A stretch of 42,099 bases of DNA, taken from positions 1-42,099 of the forward strand of contig JARLIM010000009.1 of assembly GCA_031291725.1 (NCBI GenBank), in the 5' to 3' direction. The notes beneath the pieces were generated by a model that saw only the letters and a program-made list of their open reading frames with translations, searched no databases and was not told where the DNA came from. Position numbers and translations under genes: made by a program. Position 1 is the first letter of the stretch; each line of letters opens with the position of its first letter. The stretch is from Acetobacteraceae bacterium. GTDB taxonomy: Bacteria > Pseudomonadota > Alphaproteobacteria > Acetobacterales > Acetobacteraceae. Below, piece by piece: positions 33,168 through 41,994 of the stretch.

Positions 33168-34496
33168 TCAAGCGTTTGCCGGTTCCACCGCGGGCAGGGC
33201 GGCAGCACCATTCGGCTGGCGAATATTCTGCAAGGTGTATTCGCGCAAGCACATGCACAAAGCCAGTTGGTACCACAGCACCGCATAGAACGACGCATCA
33301 ATGAAGGCAGCCCCGCACAGAAAAGCGAACAGGCCGATCTGCAAATGCCCCGCCAAATCGTAGCACCATTGCTCCTCCGGCAGCCCGCGCGTCGCTTGCC
33401 GCACCTTGTAGAGGCAACGAAAAGACCCCGCCAGAATACTGATGAACAACAACAAGCCGGGATAGCCATGCTCTGCCAACACAGCGAAATAAATGCTGTG
33501 GAAGGCGCGGCGGGTGACATAGACGTGCTGCCCGTCAGGGCCGATCTGGTCGGTTTCTACGTTCTGCTGCAGGTAATCACCGAAGCCGCCACCGAACGGG
33601 TGATCCTTGGTGAAATCCCACGCCCATTTCCACACAACCAGCCGCGTCTCCGCCGAATTATCCTGTTGGTAATCGACGATTGTCTGCATCCGGTTCGTCC
33701 AACTGCTTGCCGAGCTGATCAGCAGGCCGATGCCCAACACTGCCGCCAGGGATAGCAAGAGCATTTTGCGTTTGGAGCGCAGCCAGTAGCCGCCGAACAC
33801 CATGCCCAGCGTTACCAGCCCGGTGCGCGCATAGGAGCCGAGCGCGCCGACCGAGAACAGCAGCATCAGACCGCCGAACAGGATCTTGCGCTGCCGCAGC
33901 GGCCAATTCAGAATCGTGTTGTGCTGGACAAGATAGATAAACAGCGGCACCGAGGCGAAGGCGAAATCCGCCATCGTGCTGCTTTCCGACAAGGCCGAGC
34001 CGTTTGAACTGATCAACCCCAGGCTTTTGCCATAGCCACCGCCAGAGATCAGCACCTTGATCCCCCAGGGCAGGATATGAGCGCAGGCGGCGAACAAAAT
34101 CACCTGAATGAAAGCTTCGATGCGCACCCGCGTGCGGAAAACCAGTGGAATAAAAGCGGCTGCGATGAGCACCTTCACCGCAGGGTTATAGATCACCCAG
34201 GCCGCCTCCGGCTCGACGGCGATATAGGTGGTAAAGGTGATGTCCAACCCGAACAGCACATACAGGGCAAGCATGCCCTTGATCTTCGGTATCGGCCCGC
34301 GATCGGCCAGCACATAGGACAGCCCCATCAGCCCACCGATGATCCCGGCCAAGGGTGTGTTGTGGAACACGTTGTACGAGATGAACTGCGGATAGAATAT
34401 ATCCACCCAGACATAGCCCATTGCAAAAGCAAATGGCGAAATCACATTTGAAATCATAATGGCGGCAAGAATGCCGAAGATCAAAATGTCGATCAT
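33168..34496 (-). CDS. O-antigen-ligase-like (Wzy_C) membrane protein, exosortase-associated ligase type
   Basis: A 442-residue polytopic inner-membrane protein with 10-12 helices and a periplasmic Wzy_C loop. Characteristic blocks are FAFAMGYVWVDIFYPQ near the start, GGLMLLFSVGALGSYARTGLV, and the loop MQTIVDYQQDNSAETRLVVWKWAWDFTKDHPFGGGFGDY, which carries the conserved Arg and the Pro-Gly-Gly-Gly turn. A His in FHSIYFAVLAEHGYPGLLLF matches the catalytic His region. The N-terminal pattern fits putative O-glycosylation ligases linked to exosortase systems, but no exosortase is in the window. It transfers or polymerises a lipid-linked glycan. It starts right after the small gene at 34497-34625 with no spacer. 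Confidence 0.85.
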   Translation of the reverse strand: MIDILIFGILAAIMISNVISPFAFAMGYVWVDIFYPQFISYNVFHNTPLAGIIGGLMGLSYVLADRGPIPKIKGMLALYVLFGLDITFTTYIAVEPEAAWVIYNPAVKVLIAAAFIPLVFRTRVRIEAFIQVILFAACAHILPWGIKVLISGGGYGKSLGLISSNGSALSESSTMADFAFASVPLFIYLVQHNTILNWPLRQRKILFGGLMLLFSVGALGSYARTGLVTLGMVFGGYWLRSKRKMLLLSLAAVLGIGLLISSASSWTNRMQTIVDYQQDNSAETRLVVWKWAWDFTKDHPFGGGFGDYLQQNVETDQIGPDGQHVYVTRRAFHSIYFAVLAEHGYPGLLLFISILAGSFRCLYKVRQATRGLPEEQWCYDLAGHLQIGLFAFLCGAAFIDASFYAVLWYQLALCMCLREYTLQNIRQPNGAAALPAVEPANA

Positions 34497-34625
34497 TTAT
34501 GGCGCCGCCGTAAATTTTGGCGGCTTGCGTTTGTTCATTTTATCTTTTTTATCGAGCATCACGGCATGCAGAACCACATAGACCACCATTGCGGCGCTGA
34601 AAAGAATTACCAGGTTATCGATCAT
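34497..34625 (-). CDS. 42-residue small membrane protein
   Basis: A 43-codon frame. Residues 4-24 are hydrophobic (LVILFSAAMVVYVVLHAVML), one membrane helix, then a lysine-rich cytoplasmic-type tail (DKKDKMNKRKPPKF). GGAGAAG lies five bases before the ATG, a good ribosome site, and the TAA is directly followed by the ATG of the ligase gene, so the two are surely co-translated. I do not recognise a family. Position in a polysaccharide operon suggests an accessory of the ligase or acyltransferase. It is too short for usual gene-finder cut-offs and would be missed. Confidence 0.75.
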   Translation of the reverse strand: MIDNLVILFSAAMVVYVVLHAVMLDKKDKMNKRKPPKFTAAP

Positions 34626-34665
34626 GCCGCTTCTCCGACTCTCGATACTTGAAGCTTACGGGCCA

Positions 34666-35769
34666 CTACGGCGCGAAGACAGCATTGATCCGACGCCTGA
34701 AATAAATCTGTGCCGGTCGCTCAACAAGGAAAAACGTCGTCACCGAAGCCAATATCGTCAAGCTGACATAGATCACGAACAGCGTCGGCGTGTTCAGCTC
34801 GGATGCCGGCGTGAGGAAGAGCACCCAGTCGCGGACAATGTAATGAACCAGATAGGTCGAATATGACAGTTCGCCAATCACAATCAGCCAGCGCCCGACC
34901 CATCCGGCTTGCTCAGGCAGGCGCGCATAAATCGCACCGAGCAGGATGACGGCAAAGGCGAACGGTGCATAGGCGTAATCTGGCCAATGCTGCCGGGCTG
35001 CGCCGACCAGGACCGCAAATCCCAGCAGCAGCAGCAGCCATGCGCGACTTTGCGTCAGGCAGCAGCCAAGGCTGGCAAAATAGACCAAAACGCCCAGCGA
35101 GAACTCGACCAGGCAGCGCAGCGTCCCAAGCTCGGTGATGTCGCCGCCGAGATTGCCGCCCAGCCGTCCAAGCTGGACAATACAGCCCAGCAGCACGGCA
35201 AAGCCCAGCAGATGCATGCGCCAATCCGCCGCACAACGCCGCGCGGCCAGAATGATCGCCGGGAAGAGCAGATAGGCGGCACATTCGGCGCTGATCGACC
35301 AAGCTGGGATATTCCAGGTCAGCACGCGCGTGGTGTCCCAATTCTGCACCAGGAAGAGATTGTAGAGAAACGGCAATGGCGCATAGCGATCCGACACCAC
35401 GCCCAAGTGCGAAAACAGCAGCGTCACTGCCGGATTGACCAAGCAGGCGAGCAGCGTTGCGACATGCAGCGGATAGATTCGCGCCAATCGCAACAGCAGA
35501 AATTTGCCATAGCTGCGTCTGTTCAGCGCCACGAACCAAGCCTGATAGTTCAGCGCGATCACGTAGCCGCTCATCACGAAGAACAGATCCACCGCCAGAT
35601 ACCCAAGCCCGGCCGCCGGGCGCAAGGTGGGCACCAGAACAGGCGGCAGATATACATTGAAGTGGTACAACACGATCCACCACGCCGCCAGACCACGCAA
35701 AATGGTCAGCAACGCGATATGCGGCGTGCCGGTGCCGGTCAACGGCCGGGAGCTGACCGGTTCAGCCAT
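34666..35769 (-). CDS. Acyltransferase 3 (OafA/YrhL-type) membrane protein
   Basis: Puts acetyl or other acyl groups on a surface sugar. Of 367 residues, about ten membrane helices. The family start LLTILRGLAAWWIVLYHFNVYLPP holds the Arg and His of the R-x10-H catalytic motif. YLAVDLFFVMSGYVIAL is the second typical block, and WNIPAWSISAECAAYLLFPAII is the third. It lacks a C-terminal SGNH domain. The ATG at 35769 overlaps the end of the glycosyltransferase gene by eight bases. Confidence 0.93.
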   Translation of the reverse strand: MAEPVSSRPLTGTGTPHIALLTILRGLAAWWIVLYHFNVYLPPVLVPTLRPAAGLGYLAVDLFFVMSGYVIALNYQAWFVALNRRSYGKFLLLRLARIYPLHVATLLACLVNPAVTLLFSHLGVVSDRYAPLPFLYNLFLVQNWDTTRVLTWNIPAWSISAECAAYLLFPAIILAARRCAADWRMHLLGFAVLLGCIVQLGRLGGNLGGDITELGTLRCLVEFSLGVLVYFASLGCCLTQSRAWLLLLLGFAVLVGAARQHWPDYAYAPFAFAVILLGAIYARLPEQAGWVGRWLIVIGELSYSTYLVHYIVRDWVLFLTPASELNTPTLFVIYVSLTILASVTTFFLVERPAQIYFRRRINAVFAP

Positions 35770-36850
35770 GCCCGAGGAACAGCTTCTGATAGGCGGCGAA
35801 CATCATCGTTTGCGTGTAATCGGCCTCGATTTTCGACCGATTGGCCATCCCGATCTGATGGCGCTGGGCCGGGATTTGCACCAAGTCGCGCAGGGCCGCC
35901 GCCAGCGCCTCGGCCGAGAGTGGAACGACGCTCCCCCGGTTTTCCGCCGCCAACATTGCACGCACATCGCCGACATCGGTGGCAGCCACCGGCAGTTGCA
36001 TCGCCATCGCCTCCAGAACCGAAATCGGCATTTGTTCTGTGTCCGATGAGAGGGCGAAGATGTCAAATCGTTGCAATTGTGCCAACGGGTCGGGCTGGTG
36101 GCCGGTGAACTCCACATCGTCGGCAATGCCGAGCTTGGCGGCCAATGCCTGCAATTCCCCCCTCTGCGCCCCATCACCGACAATCAGCAGCCGGGCCGAA
36201 TCGGTCTGGCGCAGCAGATGGAAGGCGTGCAGCAATCGGGCGATATTCTTCTCCGGCCGCAGCGCGGCCACGGTGCCGATGATCGGCGCGTCGGTTGGGA
36301 TGCGCGCGGCCGGGGTGAAGCGGTCGGGATCGATGCCGTTGGGAATATAGGTCAGCCTTCGCTCCGGCAGTTTCCAGATATCGCGGGCGATGGTCAGCAA
36401 GGTCTGCGATGGCAGCACGACATGCGACCTGCGCAGAACAATGCGCCGCGTCCAGGCCCGGCGCGGCAATTGGCGCGAACGCTCCTCCGGGCCGAAACCG
36501 TCTTCGATATGGACGTGGCGGACGAGCGGGAAGAGCGCATTGGCCATCGCCCAGTCCATCGAGCCCCAATTATGGGTGATCAGCACATCGGGCGCCGTCT
36601 CGCGCAGGAAGCGGCGAATGCGGGCAAGATTGCCGCGCGTGTCGCCCTTGATCAGGCCGGGATCGGCGAAGCTGACATCCAGCCCCGGCACGAGACGCTC
36701 GCGGCAATCGAGGCGGCCGTTCAGCGAGACGATCACATGCTGCCACTCCACGCCAAAATGATTGACGATGGCGGCAAAGCGCACCTGCGCACCGCCGATG
36801 ACGAAGCCGGGAAAGACGCTCAAAATCCGGGGCTTGCGGTTTGTCATCAT
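35762..36850 (-). CDS. GT4-family glycosyltransferase
   Basis: A 362-residue GT-B enzyme, probably adding one sugar to a lipid-linked repeat unit at the inner membrane. The N-terminal lobe has ILSVFPGFVIGGAQVRFA. The C-terminal Glycos_transf_1 domain has YIPNGIDPDRFTP, IGTVAALRPEKNIARLLHAF, LLIVGDGAQRGEL and the nucleotide-sugar EX7E region SSDTEQMPISVLEAMAMQLPV. The ATG at 36850 overlaps the amidotransferase stop by four bases (ATGA); ATG at 36847 is also possible. Upstream in-frame codons lie inside the neighbouring gene and are not protein-like for this family. Confidence 0.92.
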   Translation of the reverse strand: MMTNRKPRILSVFPGFVIGGAQVRFAAIVNHFGVEWQHVIVSLNGRLDCRERLVPGLDVSFADPGLIKGDTRGNLARIRRFLRETAPDVLITHNWGSMDWAMANALFPLVRHVHIEDGFGPEERSRQLPRRAWTRRIVLRRSHVVLPSQTLLTIARDIWKLPERRLTYIPNGIDPDRFTPAARIPTDAPIIGTVAALRPEKNIARLLHAFHLLRQTDSARLLIVGDGAQRGELQALAAKLGIADDVEFTGHQPDPLAQLQRFDIFALSSDTEQMPISVLEAMAMQLPVAATDVGDVRAMLAAENRGSVVPLSAEALAAALRDLVQIPAQRHQIGMANRSKIEADYTQTMMFAAYQKLFLGHG

Positions 36851-38724
36851 TCCGCCAGGAACCCCTCGAAGACCAGCAACAACCACAGCGTCGCCGCATG
36901 GTCGAAGCGGCCAGATTCGTGTTCGTCGAGCATCCGCCGCAATGCCGCCGCATCGAACAAGCCGCAATCGCGCATCACCGGCCCCAGCAGACGCGCGCGC
37001 AGCCGGTCCATCCCCAGCCGAAACCGACCGGCCAGCGATGTCGCAAAGCCCTGTTTCGGACGATAGAGAATCTCGCGCGGCACCAGCGGTTCCAGCGCCT
37101 TTTTGAGCACATGCTTGCCCTCCTGCCCCGCCAGTTTCAGCCCGGCGGGCAGACCGAGCCCCCAGGAGACGAGGCGGTAATCCAGCAGCGGCGCGCGGGC
37201 TTCCAGCGAATTGGCCATGCTGGTGCGGTCCACCTTGGTCAGGATGTCGCCCGGCATCCACGTTTGAATATCGGCATATTGCGCCTGCACCAGCCCGTCC
37301 TCGCTGCCGCTTTCCTGCATCGCATCGACAATACGCTGCTGCGGATCATGCCCGTCCAACGCCGCGCGCAATTCCGGCGAGAACAGCGCGCGGCGGCGTG
37401 CGGCGTGGGTTTTTGTCACCATCATCGCAAAACCCCGCGCGGAATCGAGGCTGAGTTCGGTCAGCGTGTTCTTCGCCCGCAGAAAGCGCGGCGCGCGGTC
37501 GAGTTTGGGATATATCCGCGCCAATTCGGCCAGCACCGTGCGGCGCAGCGGGGCGGGGATATAGGCGCGCACGGCATCCGTCATCCTATGCCAACGATAG
37601 CGGCGATAGCCGGCGAACACCTCATCGCCGCCATCGCCGGACAAGGCAACGGTGACATGCTGGCGCGCCAAGGCGCAGACGCGATGGGTGGGCACCGAGG
37701 ATTGATCGCCGAACGGCTCACCGAAAATCCGCGCCTGCTCGCGCGCCGCGTCGATATAATCGATCGCCGCCGCGCGGGCCTCATGCTGGTCGGTGCCGTA
37801 GCGGGTGGAGATCATCCGCGCATACGGCGTCTCATCCTCCGATCCATCGAAGCCGATGGTGAAGGTGGACAGCGCCCCCCGCACCAGCCCCGCCGCCGTG
37901 GCGACGATACCGGAACTGTCCACGCCACCGGAGAGAAACGCACCCAGCGGCACGTCTGAGATCAAGCGTAATTGTGTGCACTCCAGCAGGCGCGCTTGCA
38001 GATCAGCCACTGCCTCGGCCTCGGAGATCCGCAATACCGCGGTGTCCGGCCGCCACCAGCGTTGCGGGCCGTGTGTGCTGCCATCCCGTTGCACCAGCAT
38101 GAAATGCCCAGCGGAGAGTTTCTGAATGCCGCGAAAGATCGTCGCCGGGTCGGGCACATAGCCGAGGGCGAAGAAATCATCGATCGCATCGGCCCGCAGA
38201 CTGCGATCCACGCCGGCCAGCGGCTTGAAGGCGGCCAGTTCGGAGGCGAAGGCGAGGCCACCCTGCGGCAGCCATGCGTAATGCATCGGCTTCTTGCCCA
38301 GCCGATCCCGCGCGAGGAAAAGCTGGCCGCGATTGCGGTCCCAGATCGCCAGCGCAAAGAACCCGTTCAGACGCGCCAGACAATCCGGCCCCCATTGCTC
38401 CCAGGCGTGAATGACGGTCTCGGTGTCCGAATGATCGGTGCGGAAGATGTGGCCCAGCGCCTGGAGTTCAACCCAGAGTGCCGCGTAGTTGTAGATTTCG
38501 CCGTTGAAGACGATGCAGACCGAGCCGTCCTCGTTCCACATCGGCTGATGCCCGCCGCCCACATCGATGATCGCCAGCCTGCGATGGCCCAAGCCGATGC
38601 CGGGTTCGATGTGAAAGCCGTCGCCATCCGGGCCGCGATAGGCGATGGCATCATTCATCGCGCGCAGGGCATCGGCATCGACCGGGGCCAGATGGGGCCG
38701 GAACAATCCCGTCAATCCACACAT
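36847..38724 (-). CDS. asnB: Asparagine synthase-like glutamine amidotransferase
   Basis: A 625-residue enzyme. The N-terminal class II glutaminase starts MCGLTGLFRP, so Cys2 becomes the N-terminal nucleophile after Met removal. AIIDVGGGHQPMWNEDGSVCIVFNGEIYNY and FFALAIWDRNRGQLFLARDRLGKKP follow. The C-terminal synthetase domain has the PP-loop FLSGGVDSSGIVA (about residue 255) and LSGDGGDEVFAGYRRY. Such proteins in polysaccharide clusters often amidate sugar acids instead of making free asparagine, which would fit with the UDP-glucuronate epimerase nearby. The ATG at 38724 is fixed by the required Cys2; GGAGG lies about 9 bases upstream. It is first in the five-gene minus-strand operon. Confidence 0.94.
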   Translation of the reverse strand: MCGLTGLFRPHLAPVDADALRAMNDAIAYRGPDGDGFHIEPGIGLGHRRLAIIDVGGGHQPMWNEDGSVCIVFNGEIYNYAALWVELQALGHIFRTDHSDTETVIHAWEQWGPDCLARLNGFFALAIWDRNRGQLFLARDRLGKKPMHYAWLPQGGLAFASELAAFKPLAGVDRSLRADAIDDFFALGYVPDPATIFRGIQKLSAGHFMLVQRDGSTHGPQRWWRPDTAVLRISEAEAVADLQARLLECTQLRLISDVPLGAFLSGGVDSSGIVATAAGLVRGALSTFTIGFDGSEDETPYARMISTRYGTDQHEARAAAIDYIDAAREQARIFGEPFGDQSSVPTHRVCALARQHVTVALSGDGGDEVFAGYRRYRWHRMTDAVRAYIPAPLRRTVLAELARIYPKLDRAPRFLRAKNTLTELSLDSARGFAMMVTKTHAARRRALFSPELRAALDGHDPQQRIVDAMQESGSEDGLVQAQYADIQTWMPGDILTKVDRTSMANSLEARAPLLDYRLVSWGLGLPAGLKLAGQEGKHVLKKALEPLVPREILYRPKQGFATSLAGRFRLGMDRLRARLLGPVMRDCGLFDAAALRRMLDEHESGRFDHAATLWLLLVFEGFLAE

Positions 38725-38844
38725 GCCGCCCCACCTCCAAAACCCACCCCCTTGCGGGCGTGCCAAGTCATTCTGCCTCGGCTATAGCAGGTGCACGGCG
38801 TGGTTGCGCCCCCCTTGCTGCCCTGAGCCGGTTGGAGAAATGCG

Positions 38845-39765
38845 ATGTCTCGTCTGCTGTTTGCCCTGATGACGCTGGTCGTGACCCATGCCGCCTCCGC
38901 CGCTGTGCTGGAAGTCGGGCCGGGCAAGACCTATGAAACCCTGAGTGCGGCCGAAGCCGCCGCCAGCGCGGGCGACACGTTGCGGCTGAGCGCGGGCGAG
39001 CATTTTGACTGCGCCGCGATCCGGCATGCCAACATCACCATCGAAGGCAGCGGCAAGCCGGAGGAGACTGTGCTGACCGACAAGGCATGTCAGGGCAAGG
39101 GATTGCTGATCACCCAGGGGGCCAACATCACCGTACGCAACCTGACCCTCACCCGCGCGCGCGTGCCGGATGGCAACGGGGCGGGCATTCGGGCAGAGGG
39201 GGCGAACCTGCTCGTCGATCACGTTCGCTTCGTCAACAACCAGGACGGCATTCTGAGCAACGACAACCCAACCTCCACCATCACGGTGCAGGACAGCGAA
39301 TTCCTGCGCAACGGCGCCTGCAACCCGTCCTGCGCGCACGGGATTTATGCCGGCCACATCCAAAAGCTGGTCGTGCTGCGCAGCCGGTTCTTCGAAACCA
39401 AGCAGGCGCACCACGTCAAATCCCGCGCGGCACAGACCGAGGTGATCGACTCCGATCTGCAGGATGGTGCGAACGGCACGTCGAGCTATGCCATCGATGT
39501 GCCCAATGGCGGCGGCGTGCTGGTGCGCGGATGCACCATCCAGAAGGGGCCGCTGTCGGAGAACCACACCGGCGCCATCGTCATCGGGGCCGAGGGTGTC
39601 ACCCAGCGCACGCCTGCGATCCGCATCGAGGGCAATATTTTCCACCGCGACGGCGATTATCCCACCGCCTTCGTCGTCAATTTGACCGCGACGGAAGCCG
39701 AGCTGGTCGGCAACAAGGTCGCCCCTGGCATCAAGCCGCTCACGGGCGACGGCACGGTGCATTGA
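38845..39765 (+). CDS. Secreted right-handed parallel beta-helix protein
   Basis: A 306-residue protein with a Sec signal (MSRLLFALMTLVVTHAASA, cleavage near residue 19). The rest is a pectate-lyase-like beta-helix. ETLSAAEAAASAGDTLRLSAGEHF is the usual N-cap, then repeated coils with ITIEGSG, ITVRNLTLT, LLVDHVRFVNNQDGIL, ITVQDSEFLRN, LVVLRSRFFETKQAHHVKSRA and VLVRGCTIQKG. The HHVKSR block and Asn/Asp-rich turns may be the active groove. Four cysteines (about residues 52, 77, 152, 156) could form disulfides. It may be a lyase, hydrolase or epimerase acting on the polysaccharide made here. GGAGA lies before the ATG. It starts a three-gene operon divergent from asnB. Confidence 0.88.
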   Translation: MSRLLFALMTLVVTHAASAAVLEVGPGKTYETLSAAEAAASAGDTLRLSAGEHFDCAAIRHANITIEGSGKPEETVLTDKACQGKGLLITQGANITVRNLTLTRARVPDGNGAGIRAEGANLLVDHVRFVNNQDGILSNDNPTSTITVQDSEFLRNGACNPSCAHGIYAGHIQKLVVLRSRFFETKQAHHVKSRAAQTEVIDSDLQDGANGTSSYAIDVPNGGGVLVRGCTIQKGPLSENHTGAIVIGAEGVTQRTPAIRIEGNIFHRDGDYPTAFVVNLTATEAELVGNKVAPGIKPLTGDGTVH

Positions 39766-39780
39766 GCTGAGCAGCCTTCC

Positions 39781-40776
39781 ATGAAAATCCTGCTCACCGG
39801 CGCGGCCGGTTTCATCGGTCTGCACGTCGCCCGCGCCCTGTTGGCGCGCGGCGATGAGGTGGTCGGCATCGACAATCTCAACAGCTATTACGACGTGCGG
39901 CTGAAACAGGCGCGGCTGGCGCAGCTGGAGGGGCGCCCCGGCTTTCGCTTCATCCGCACCGATCTGGCCCATCGCGACGAGATGGCGGCGCTGGCATCGG
40001 AGCATGCCGATGTAACGCATATCGTCCATTTGGCTGCCCAGGCCGGGGTGCGCTATTCGATGCAAGACCCCTATGCCTATGTCAGCTCCAACGTCCTCGG
40101 CCATCTCGCCGTGTTGGAATTCGCCCGCCATCTGCCCCGGCTGGCGCATCTGGTCTATGCCAGCTCGTCCTCGGTCTATGGCGGCAACCAGCTTTTGCCG
40201 TTCGCGGAAACCGACCGCGTGGACACCCCGCTCTCCCTCTACGCCGCCACCAAGCGGGCCGATGAGCTGATGAGCTATTCCTATGGCCACCTCTACGGCC
40301 TCAAGCAGACGGGTTTGCGCTTCTTCACCGTCTATGGCGCATGGGGGCGGCCGGATATGGCCTATTTCTCCTTTGCCGAGGCGATCGCCGCAGGCCGTCC
40401 GATCACCGTGTACGATGACGGTCTGGTGCGGCGGGATTTCACCTATATCGATGACATCGTGGCAGGCGTTGTGGGCGTGCTGGACACCCCGCCCATCGCG
40501 GCCGAGCCGGGGCCGCCGGTGCGGGTGCTCAATATCGGCAATCATCGCTCCGAACCGGTGACGACGCTGATCGGTCTGTTGGAAGAGGGTCTCGGGCAGC
40601 GTGCCCTGATCCACTACACCCCCCGCCCCGCCGCCGACGTGGCCGATACCTGGGCCGATGTGGACGCCATCGGCGCGCTGACCGGCTTTGCTCCCACCAC
40701 GCCGCTCTCGGTCGGAATGCCGAGATTTGTCGAGTGGTTCAAGCAATGGCGGGCGATGCGGGAGGGCTTGGCATGA
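39781..40776 (+). CDS. UDP-glucuronate 4-epimerase (extended SDR)
   Basis: A 331-residue NAD-dependent sugar-nucleotide enzyme, expected to turn UDP-glucuronate into UDP-galacturonate. The Rossmann motif TGAAGFIGLHVARAL opens the chain, followed by DNLNSYYDVRLKQARL, typical for this subgroup. The catalytic pair is Tyr154/Lys158 (LYAATKRADE) with Ser129-131 in ASSSSVYGGN. FFTVYGAWGRPDMAYFSFAEAI and RRDFTYIDDIVAGV are further marks. The ATG at 39781 is 15 bp after the beta-helix gene. Its stop overlaps the glycosyltransferase start. The product suggests that the surface polymer contains uronic acid. Confidence 0.93.
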   Translation: MKILLTGAAGFIGLHVARALLARGDEVVGIDNLNSYYDVRLKQARLAQLEGRPGFRFIRTDLAHRDEMAALASEHADVTHIVHLAAQAGVRYSMQDPYAYVSSNVLGHLAVLEFARHLPRLAHLVYASSSSVYGGNQLLPFAETDRVDTPLSLYAATKRADELMSYSYGHLYGLKQTGLRFFTVYGAWGRPDMAYFSFAEAIAAGRPITVYDDGLVRRDFTYIDDIVAGVVGVLDTPPIAAEPGPPVRVLNIGNHRSEPVTTLIGLLEEGLGQRALIHYTPRPAADVADTWADVDAIGALTGFAPTTPLSVGMPRFVEWFKQWRAMREGLA

Positions 40777-41933
40777 AAATCCTCTTTCATCACCGCGTCG
40801 CCTCGCGTGACGGTCAGGCCGTGCATATTGAGGAATTGATCCACGCCCTGCGCGCGCAGGGCCATGAGGTGCGGGTGGCGGCACCTTCAGGCTGGGATCA
40901 AACCGGCTTCGGCGCCTCCAACCCCGCCATCGACGCCATCAAGCGGGCGATTCCGGGGGCGATGTATGAGCTGTTGGAATTCGGCTACAATCTCACCGCC
41001 TTTCTGCGTCTGCGCCGTGCGGTGGCGGCGTTTCGGCCCGATGTGATCTATGAACGCTTCAGCCTGTTCCTGCTGGCGGGCATATGGGTGCGGCGTCTGA
41101 GCGGGGTTCGGTTGCTGCTGGAAATCAACGCGCCCTTGTTCGAGGAACGCGCCCGCAATGACGGGCTGAAGCTGCACGCGCTCGGGCGTTGGGCGCAGGG
41201 GCTGATCTGGCGCAACGCCGATTTCGCCCTGCCCGTCACCGGCGTGTTGGCCAAAACCGTGATGGATTACGGCGTGCCGGAAGCCCGGATTCGCGTCATC
41301 CACAACGGCATCGACCCAGACAGCTTCGCCAACACATTGCCACGCCCTGCGGCCAAGGCGGCACTCGGTCTGCCGGGCGGCGTGGTGATCGGCTTTGTCG
41401 GCTTCATCCGGGCCTGGAATGCGCTGGACCGGCTGGTGGATTTCGTCGCCGAACAGCAGACACGCCATGATCTGCATCTGCTCGTCGTGGGTGACGGTCC
41501 GGCGCGGGCGGCGTTGGCGGCACAGGCGATGGCGCGCGGGGTGACGGAGCGGATCACCCTCACCGGACTGGTCGAACGCGCCGATATTGCCCGGCATCTG
41601 GCGGCGATGGACATCGCGGTGCTGCCCGGCATCACACCATATTCCTCGCCGCTGAAGCTGTTCGAATACATGATCATGGGCTGCGCGATTGTCGCCCCCG
41701 ACAGCGAGAACATCCGCGAAATCCTCACCGACGGTGAAGACGCGCTGCTGTTCGACCCCACCGATCCGACTGCGATGGCCGCGTGCGTGCAGCGTCTGTT
41801 GGTGAATGCGCAACTGCGCGCACAGCTGGGCGAGGCAGCGCAGGCGCGGATTCAATCGGCGGGTCTCACCTGGGCACGCAACGCCGAACGGGTGGTGGCG
41901 CTGGCACGGTCACATCAACGGCCACAAGGCTGA
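40773..41933 (+). CDS. GT4-family glycosyltransferase (second)
   Basis: A 386-residue GT-B enzyme. The N-terminal Glyco_transf_4 lobe has ILFHHRVASRDGQAVHIEELIHALRAQGHEV. The C-terminal lobe has VIHNGIDPDSFANT, VIGFVGFIRAWNALDRLVDF, LLVVGDGPARAAL and PGITPYSSPLKLFEYMIMGCAIVAPDSENIREIL, where the Ser-Pro-Leu-Lys-Leu-Phe-Glu stretch holds the nucleotide-sugar Glu. The ATG at 40773 overlaps the epimerase stop by four bases; in-frame codons upstream lie in that gene. It ends the plus-strand operon. The donor could be the galacturonate made by the upstream enzyme. Confidence 0.92.
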   Translation: MKILFHHRVASRDGQAVHIEELIHALRAQGHEVRVAAPSGWDQTGFGASNPAIDAIKRAIPGAMYELLEFGYNLTAFLRLRRAVAAFRPDVIYERFSLFLLAGIWVRRLSGVRLLLEINAPLFEERARNDGLKLHALGRWAQGLIWRNADFALPVTGVLAKTVMDYGVPEARIRVIHNGIDPDSFANTLPRPAAKAALGLPGGVVIGFVGFIRAWNALDRLVDFVAEQQTRHDLHLLVVGDGPARAALAAQAMARGVTERITLTGLVERADIARHLAAMDIAVLPGITPYSSPLKLFEYMIMGCAIVAPDSENIREILTDGEDALLFDPTDPTAMAACVQRLLVNAQLRAQLGEAAQARIQSAGLTWARNAERVVALARSHQRPQG

Positions 41934-41994
41934 CTTGATCCGTCAATACGATCACAGGCCGGAACGATAAGGGCGCCATTCCGCGTCCGCCCCG

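Noticed and set aside
38782..40884. 700-codon minus-strand frame across the beta-helix, epimerase and glycosyltransferase genes
   Set aside because: It runs across three well-supported plus-strand genes and their boundaries and shows no protein family features.
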